DNA of 64,000 nt, from assembly GCA_014529385.2 (NCBI GenBank), contig CM043971.1:86382840-86446839 (forward strand), written 5' to 3'. Source of the DNA: Adiantum capillus-veneris (taxonomy: Eukaryota; Streptophyta; Polypodiopsida; Polypodiales; Pteridaceae). The notes under the pieces were generated by a model that was not told the DNA's origin, did no database searches, and saw nothing but the letters and a program-made list of their open reading frames with translations. A program made the translations under genes and the position numbers. Each line of letters opens with the position of its first letter. The stretch's first letter is position 1. Shown here piece by piece: positions 57,732 to 64,000 of this stretch.

Positions 57732-58996
57732 TGACAAGTTATGTCACGAATTTTTTGGATGAGTACAAAGGCCATAAATGATGCCAAAAAAACTTGGTGA
57801 CCACCCCCATGTATATATATATATGTACATAGTGCTTCCAGCTTTGAAAGTGTCCGTGTAAAAAACCCCGTACAAAGGCTTGGTTTTGGTCAAGCTATTG
57901 GCTGATGTTTTGGGTTGTTTGAGACCCCAAAATATGGTTTTTAATAAGGGTTTTCAGCCGTGCTTAACAGCTTGTGAATCGGACCTGTATGTCATGAGTT
58001 ATGAGCATCCGAAGCGGGCGGTCTCAACTTAGAAGGTGATTGCGGGTGCATGCGTGAAGGGAAACTAGGCCAACTTGGGGGTCTAAGTTTAGAGATGCTG
58101 AAGTTTTATATTTTTGGAGATAGCCGAGGTGATGGGCTTCGAGCCGTGTGTTACGGTGCGTCATTCGATGACCGGAGCAACAAGATATGCCTTGGGGAAA
58201 ATTGTCCGAGAAGTCCCCTCATGCTATGGGAGAAGCTAGAAATTTTTGAGAAGTTGGGGAGGTGGGAGGATGGTGCCAAGTGGAAATGTAGTAATCCCAC
58301 ATGGGAGGGAGAAAGTGGAAATCGGAGGGTATAAGGGGGGGAATGGGTACCCCCTAACTGTGTATCAACGGAGCTAATGGAGCTTCTTGGCCTTTCTTGT
58401 GAGGGCTTGTGGACTTTGGGGGAGACAGGGGGCGCCATTTTCAGTCCACACCAGCTGCCCAGGCGCCTGGCCACTTTTTTGGTCCACCGGACATCCCCTT
58501 TCCCCACTTGTCTTGGTCAAAAAGTGGCCGCCGAGACAGCTCATTTTGTACCCAAAAAAGGTCAAAATTGGACCAATTAAAAGGTGCTCAAGGAGAGAAC
58601 CATGTCAGCTAACAAGAGAGAGAAAATCTCTTGGGATAAGAGCCAAAAGAATCCCTTCTAATAGCTGCAATTCCTTGCACACCCTTTTTCATAACAGAGA
58701 CTAGCTTTTTTGGAGCTTTTGAGAGAGACCCCATCTTCGAAAGCTTGTAACTCTCTCGTCTGGTGTCAGAATTAAGCATATGGATACTCTATGGAGGTCT
58801 ACATGACACAAGCTTCATCTTTATGGTCTTGTTTTTCATCAATTTTAATCATGGTTTGGACTAGGGTTGTTTTCCGCCTGACTCTACAGGTGTTCGACAT
58901 AGGTGTTTTCCGCAGCTTTGTGGTGTTTCTTTCCGACGGTGTGGTGTGTGCAAGGCTATAGGGGTTCTCATTTTCCTTCTTGTTTGCACGCTAACA
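57732..58996 (+). repeat. 3' LTR of the Ty3/gypsy element (end approximate)
   Basis: It starts TGACAAGTTATGTCACG after the polypurine tract. It includes TATATATATATGTACA (57814-57829), a purine/GC-rich middle and a U5-like T/G-rich end. I placed the end at CACGCTAACA (58996) because copia sequence lies beyond, but no second copy exists to confirm it. ORFs on both strands are chance. Confidence 0.55.
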
Positions 58997-59430
58997 ACAT
59001 GTAGTTGCAAACCACAATAAATATGAAAATTCTTACACTTAAATGAAAGAGCAAAGAGAGAGGAACACAATGCAAGTTGCAAAACTATAAAGGACTATCC
59101 AATCATTAGTTGGATGATTACAAGTTGAAGTAGCTTCATAGCCTGAGCGTACGCACAATAGAGCTCTTTTTCTTCTTCTAAAGATAAGCCTCCTTTCACA
59201 TTAAAGTTATTGACCTTTATACCTAGGGCATTGTAAATGGCCAATGGCCGGTTCACATGGACCTTTACAATTGTCATGACAGAATTAGAACTCATGGAAT
59301 TGACCTGCTACTCTAGAATTAGGATTTACATAAAATATCACTACACTAGCTCGGCAAAATAATAGGCTACAGCGAGGTGGGCAGTCATTTGGTCAATCCT
59401 CAAACACCATGCCCTGAGGACATGATTACT
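58997..59430 (-). other. Sequence between gypsy LTR and copia pol; possible copia 3' LTR start
   Basis: Non-coding past the stop of copia RNase H. If the copia element is complete its 3' LTR should begin here, but I cannot identify a polypurine tract or TG start with confidence. Confidence 0.35.
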
Positions 59431-60040
59431 CCACAAAGGGGAGTACTCCCAAAGCTTTGCAAAAATCTTTGAGCTTCTCACGAGACAATTCCTTCGTGAA
59501 AAGATCTCCAAGGTTTTCCTTTGTTGGCACATAAGCCAAGCTAGTCTCTCTTGTCGAGAGTCTCTCCCTGACATAGTAGTAATGCACCTCAATGTGTTTT
59601 GTGCAAGCATGAAAAAAATGGGTTCCTCACAACTGCTAATGCACTCTAACTGCCAGTGTAGATAGTGTTGGCAGTGTCCTATCCAACACCCAAATCAACC
59701 ATAGGGCATTTGATCCATACACACTCAATTGTATCTATGAAGATTGTCCTATACTCAGCCTCACAACTAGACCTAACCATAGTAGGTTTCTTCTTGATCA
59801 ACCATGATATGCATGAGCTGCGAAGCATGAAACAAAAACAACTTGTGGACACTCATGTGTGAAAACAACCAGCCCAATTTGAGTCCAAAAAAGAATGTAG
59901 ATTTAGAGGCAATGATGCCCCCTTGGGATAAAACAAGCCAAAATGTAAAGTGCCACTCAAGTAGACAAAAATACTCTTGATAGCCTACCAATGCTTAGAC
60001 CCTGGGCTATGAATGAATCTCCTGACTTGTGAGACTACAA
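59431..60040 (-). pseudogene. Ty1/copia RNase H, C-terminal part
   Basis: In one minus-strand frame TKHIEVHYYYVRERLSTRET, then SLAYVPTKENLGDLFTKELS and REKLKDFCKALG is the characteristic copia RNase H ending (KHIxxRYHxxR...TxxNxADxFTK). It is followed by a stop. Further upstream, CEAEYRT and related stretches near 59750 carry the SxAEYxA-type block in broken form. Confidence 0.8.
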
Positions 60041-61000
60041 ACTAAATATCTGGCCTCGTGTTGCAATATACATAAATGAGGAAGCCAAATCCAATTTGGT
60101 AAAGAGTGACATCAGTAGAATCACCAGCATCATGAAGAGTCAACTTCAAACATGTTTCCATGGGAGTATCAATAGGTTTGCAATCCTCAAGTCCAAACTT
60201 AAACAACAATGTCTCTATGTAATTTTTCTAAACAAGGCAATACCACCACTATACTGCTTATACTATATACCCAAGTAATGATGCAACAGGCCCAAATCTT
60301 TCATCTTGAAAGTAGCATTCAAATCAAGCTTAAATTAAGCAGTATGTCTCTCATTTGGTCTAGTGATCAACAAATCATCCACACAAAGAACCATAATGAG
60401 AAGTACGTCACCCTCACGCTTTACATACAATGTGCTTTTTGCTGGATTGTTACAAAAGCCTCGTTTGACCAAATGAGTTTCAGATTTCTCATACCAAGCA
60501 CAAGGGTATTTCTTCAACCCATACAAAGCTTTTTTACAACTGCACATTTTATGCTCTTGTCCTTTCTTGACAAACCGTGAGACTATGTTACATAAACTTC
60601 CTAAGTTATGTCACCATTTAAGAAAGCAATACAATGTCTGACTAATGTACATTCCAACCAAAATGAGTTGTGAATGCACATAGAAAATGCATAATAGTCA
60701 TACAAAAAGTGGGATAAACAGTCTCTTCATAATCTATGCCTTTTTGTTGTGCATAACCTTTTGCAACAAGTCGAGCCTTATAGAGATCAATCTCACCATC
60801 CGGCTTGCATTTCAACTTGTAGACCCACTTCGTACCCATGGACTTTTTGCCAGGAGGCAAATCACATAAAATCCATGTTTCATTTTTTATAAGTGCATCA
60901 TATTCAGATTGCATTGGCAACCATCCAATTTTATGAATTCTATGCTTCATCAATAGACATAGGTTCTTCAACATCATGTAAGCTAGACACAGTCAAAGCA
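60041..61000 (-). pseudogene. Ty1/copia reverse transcriptase
   Basis: On the minus strand, MQSEYDALIKNETWILCDLP, then GTKWVYKLKCKPDGEIDLYK and ARLVAKGYAQQKGIDYEETV (60642-60977) is the copia RT start. KKALYGLKKYPCAWYEK, STLYVKREGDVLLIMVLCVD and DLLIT (60335-60547) carry the catalytic box as CVDD where YVDD is usual; both Asp residues remain. Stops and frame changes separate the blocks. The polymerase would copy element RNA in the particle. Confidence 0.88.
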
Positions 61001-62147
61001 TAACAATGCAATGTATAAGATGCATGAAAAAAACCTAAATGAATACAACTATACAAAGGTGCATCCAATTTACTATCATGCAAAGTATGCACTAGCCATT
61101 TAGGCATACCTCTAGCCTGCTCATTCTGATCCCTTTCCTCATCAAGTACATCATGTACATTTACATCAATAATAGGCTGATCTATAACAATTTTAGAAAC
61201 CTTGATAGGCTATACATTTGCCTCATTGGAATTTACATTCAAACTTCCACCATTGAAAAGAGGCAACAAAGTGTCATAAATATCATGTGAGCTTACATTA
61301 CTCTCTCTATTACCTTATAGCAAGGGCTAAATAGAAACTTCCACAAACACAATATCCCGTGAGACCAAGATACGCTTTGTTTGTGGATTATACAACCTAT
61401 AACCTTTTCTTTCAGCACAATAACCAACAAAAATACATTTGACAACCTTATCGTCCAGTTTCTTGCACTACGTTTGTGGCACAAAAGCATATGCCAAAAA
61501 ACTAAAAACATGCATGTGCTCAATAGAAGCCTTTCTATCATGCCATGCTTTTCTTATGGAGTCATAGAATTCAAAGCTTTTGTAGGACACCTGCTTAGTA
61601 CATAAATGGCACACATGATGGCGTCAAGCCAAAAAAAATACGGCAAAGATCGACTCTTGACCATACATCGTGACATTTTCATGAGTGGCCTATTCTTCCT
61701 CTCAGCAACACATTTTGCTAAGGCTTATAATGCACTATGCATTGGTTCTTTATCCCACAACTAGCGAGACATGCATTAAACTCATGAGACATATACTCCC
61801 CCCCTCAATCGGAATGGAGGGTGCCTATAGTACATTTCGAGACATTTTTAGTCATAGCCACAAATTGTTTGAAGCACATAAAATATTTCAGACTTGTCTT
61901 TAAGCGAATATACCCATGCATGTCTGGAGTAATTATCAATGAAAGTCACAAATTTAAGGTAATTACCCACGAATAGAGTTTGCATGGGCCCACAAACATC
62001 ACTATGCACAAGTTGCAACATGTATGTGGCCCTAACTGAACCATCATTTGGGAAATTTGAATGCTACATATTACCAAAATTACAACCTTCACAAACATGT
62101 TTGATAGGGTCTTCAAGAAGCGGTAAAGAAGAAACCATCTCAGATTT
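61001..62147 (-). pseudogene. Ty1/copia integrase, heavily degraded
   Basis: The region between the GAG-pre-integrase block and RT. Near 61400 on the minus strand the copia integrase tail is readable across frames (ERKGYRLYNPQT-like sequence followed by VSRDIVF). The catalytic core around 61650-62100 is broken by many stops, though HMHGYIRLK-like and NYSRHAWV-like stretches persist. In copia elements integrase precedes RT, the reverse of the Ty3 order, and that order is seen here. Confidence 0.65.
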
Positions 62148-62640
62148 TTACAAAGGTAGCAAACTAGTAAAATTCAGATTCCCAAAATGTGCATGCCAAA
62201 GTTGTGCATCTGAAATAGCCTTAGAATCCACAACTGCACTTGCAAAATTTTGCCCACACTTGTCATATAAAGTGAGCTTATATAGCCCACAACATAAAAT
62301 TCCTGATGCAACAATTTCATCACCAAAACTGAGATCATGTATTACACATCTTTCATTCACAAAGTTGACTACAAAAGCAAGTCGAACAAGTGCAAATACA
62401 AGAAAAATATTCTTCTGGATCTTAGGTACATACAATGCATCAAAAAGTGTGAAATAATTTTCATTTGCAGCAGTAAGCACAATCTTTCCAGCTTCCTTGA
62501 CTGAATAAGAGGCATTGTTGGAACAAGTAATGGAATTCCCATGAGGGACATCCTTGAGAGGTAAAAAAGTCACAATGAGAGGTAATGTGCTTTGTAGCAC
62601 CACTATCAAAGTACCACACTTGAGCATCTTCAACAACTAA
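62148..62640 (-). pseudogene. Ty1/copia protease and GAG-pre-integrase region
   Basis: VWYFDSGATKHITSHCDFF (about 62590) holds the copia protease motif DSGATxH. The 162-codon stretch 62148-62636 continues ENYFTLFDALYVPKIQKNIF, then CGLYKLTLYDK and AISDAQLWHAHFGNLNFTSL. That last block is the GAG-pre-integrase motif (LWHxRxGHxN) that begins the integrase region. Confidence 0.85.
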
Positions 62641-63700
62641 CAAACATGCATCATGGACAAATAGATCATAAGTGCACTCTGGACTAAAATCCCATTGTGC
62701 ATCAACATGAACATCACAGTCTCCTTTCGTAGAAGACTCAACAATAGCTACATTTGTAGTGGAACCAGCATTAGTAGTGAAACTAATCTCTTTATTCTTA
62801 GACTCTTTGGCCTTCAACTTAGGACACTGCTTGATCAAATGATTATTAGCCTTACAACAATGGCAATGCATCTTGTTTTTTACCTTATCACAATTATTCC
62901 CAGATAAATTACTGCCAACAGAAGCATTATGAGCAGGTAATTTAGCACTCGTAGAAGAACCATGAGAAGTGGCTACATTGTTGTTACCACCTTCTCTTTG
63001 AGTAGCAACAAAGGCATGTTCAACTGCATGCTATCTAGTCTTGTTTTTTTTGGAAAGGGACTCTTGCAACAACAATGTGCATAATGCATCAATCTTGACA
63101 ACTTGAGGATTTCCTTGGGTCATAAGTCTCCAAGTATTAGCAAAAGTTTGGTAAGAATTTGGCAAGGCATCAAGAAGAGTCTGCACAAGGGAGATGTTTG
63201 AAATGACTTCACCACAAGCAAAAATAAGTCTCTCATTGATATCCTTGACACCAAAAAAAAAGTTTCTGTGTCATCTTCCTCATGCATAATCTTGGACTCA
63301 ATCTCTTTACGCAACAATGCAATTTTTGCCTCATTATTTACGACTTGCATAAAGACTAGTTAGAATATCCTAAGCTAGTTTTGTAGATTTTGCTAAAGAA
63401 ATGTGAGAAGTAGTAGTGCACTTCACAGATAATTCAATCAATGCATCAGCATGTGTATCTTTTAAATCCCAACAAGCTTGCTCACCCGTAGGAAAAACAA
63501 CTTTGGCAGCAGCAACCCTGCCATCAAAACCTGCAACATCCTTGACATCGCCTACATCCTCAGAACCATGGCGTACATCAATACCCTAAGCAATGTTCCA
63601 AACTTCCTTTGACACAAGGACATATTTCATCATATAAGCCCACATAGGGTAGCTATCCCCATCCAACAACAAACATCTTGAACACATATGTGTTGTTGTC
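62641..63700 (-). pseudogene. Ty1/copia gag
   Basis: Minus strand: DGDSYPMWAYMMKYVLVSKE, then VWNIA (about 63640) is the copia Gag N-terminal block, with two stops downstream. Next come LKDTHADALIELSVK, then KIALLRKEIESKIMHEEDDT and ETFFF. A Ser/Asn-rich linker leads to CHCCKANNHLIKQC, an intact CX2CX4HX4C zinc knuckle near 62840-62865, and a Lys-rich tail. Frame changes occur near 63350 and 63250. About 300 bases beyond 63700 may be leader or 5' LTR; I see no primer site there. Confidence 0.8.
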
Positions 63701-64000
63701 AGCGATGGCGAATGCTGCACCTAGTGTGTAAACTGCCCCAAAAGAGGAGAAGCAGAGTGGGAACAACACGTGCTATATAGCACAAACTGTAGAAAATTGT
63801 ACGAGACATGTTTTACAAAAAGTGGCCATGGCAGAATTTTTCTCAAAATGACGAAATAGCCTGCACAGTACTGAGTATAGTGGAAAGGAAGGCCGAAATG
63901 AGCCCAAATCAAAAATCTGAGCAGACCATGCTCTATGAGCTCTCCCAAAAAATTTGTTGACCTGCAAATGCTCACCAAATCTCACAAACATTGGAGAAAT
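63701..64000 (-). other. Upstream flank of copia gag; leader or LTR not resolved
   Basis: There is no tRNA-Met-type primer site (TGGTATCAGAGC) on the minus strand before the window ends. Two open frames here are unrecognised. Confidence 0.35.

Overview
This window looks like repeat-dominated nuclear DNA from a land plant with a large genome. The evidence is plant-type Ty3/gypsy elements (one with two RNase H domains, one with a chromodomain), a Ty1/copia element, a CACTA transposase of the TNP2/DUF4218/DUF4216 type with GT-AG introns, TATA-bearing LTRs of 2-3 kb, and abundant GA/CT and AC microsatellites. I cannot place the species. I recognise no intact host gene, tRNA or rRNA. Almost all coding sequence is transposon-derived and broken by stops, frameshifts and nested junctions.

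Layout. 0-8.3 kb: two back-to-back LTRs of one family (called D here). The left copy reads leftward into an 85-codon zinc-knuckle ORF and the right copy reads rightward into a remnant of the same ORF. 8.3-16.2 kb, minus strand: RNase H, RT, protease, gag, leader, one LTR (family A), polypurine tract and integrase, so that integrase lies upstream of the LTR and gag downstream of it, as in tandem elements sharing one LTR. 16.2-17.9 kb: a 1.7-kb element with long terminal inverted repeats and four GCGCGC-armed hairpins. 18-21 kb: a disrupted basic ORF and an LTR of family B. 21-25.2 kb: a degenerate chromovirus, followed to 26.7 kb by probable LTR sequence. 26.7-30.4 kb: the integrase tail and 3' LTR of a second chromovirus-like element. 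31-36.4 kb: an LTR-A element with most of its interior deleted and a CACTA-ended element inserted in its leader. 36.4-39.4 kb: unrecognised degenerate coding sequence with one plausible intron.

39.4-44.9 kb: an LTR-B element with gag, protease, an RT lacking its palm core, RNase H and a second RNase H of the Tat-lineage type. 44.9-47.3 kb: a mosaic of LTR D, LTR B and pol fragments. 47.3-51.1 kb, minus strand: a multi-exon CACTA transposase pseudogene. 51-53.3 kb: simple sequence, including a C25 run, a minisatellite and about 840 bp of nearly pure purine. 53.4-59 kb: an LTR end with primer-binding site, a roughly 287-bp tandem array carrying one AT palindrome per unit, an unrecognised ORF, and a Ty3 integrase with polypurine tract and 3' LTR. 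59.4-63.7 kb, minus strand: a degenerate Ty1/copia gag-pol.

Nothing here forms a cellular pathway. The interest lies in element architecture: recurrent palindromes and hairpins, a base-paired LTR stem with compensatory changes, a shared-LTR tandem, fold-back duplications and mosaic junctions. LTR limits given as approximate come from comparing copies by eye.
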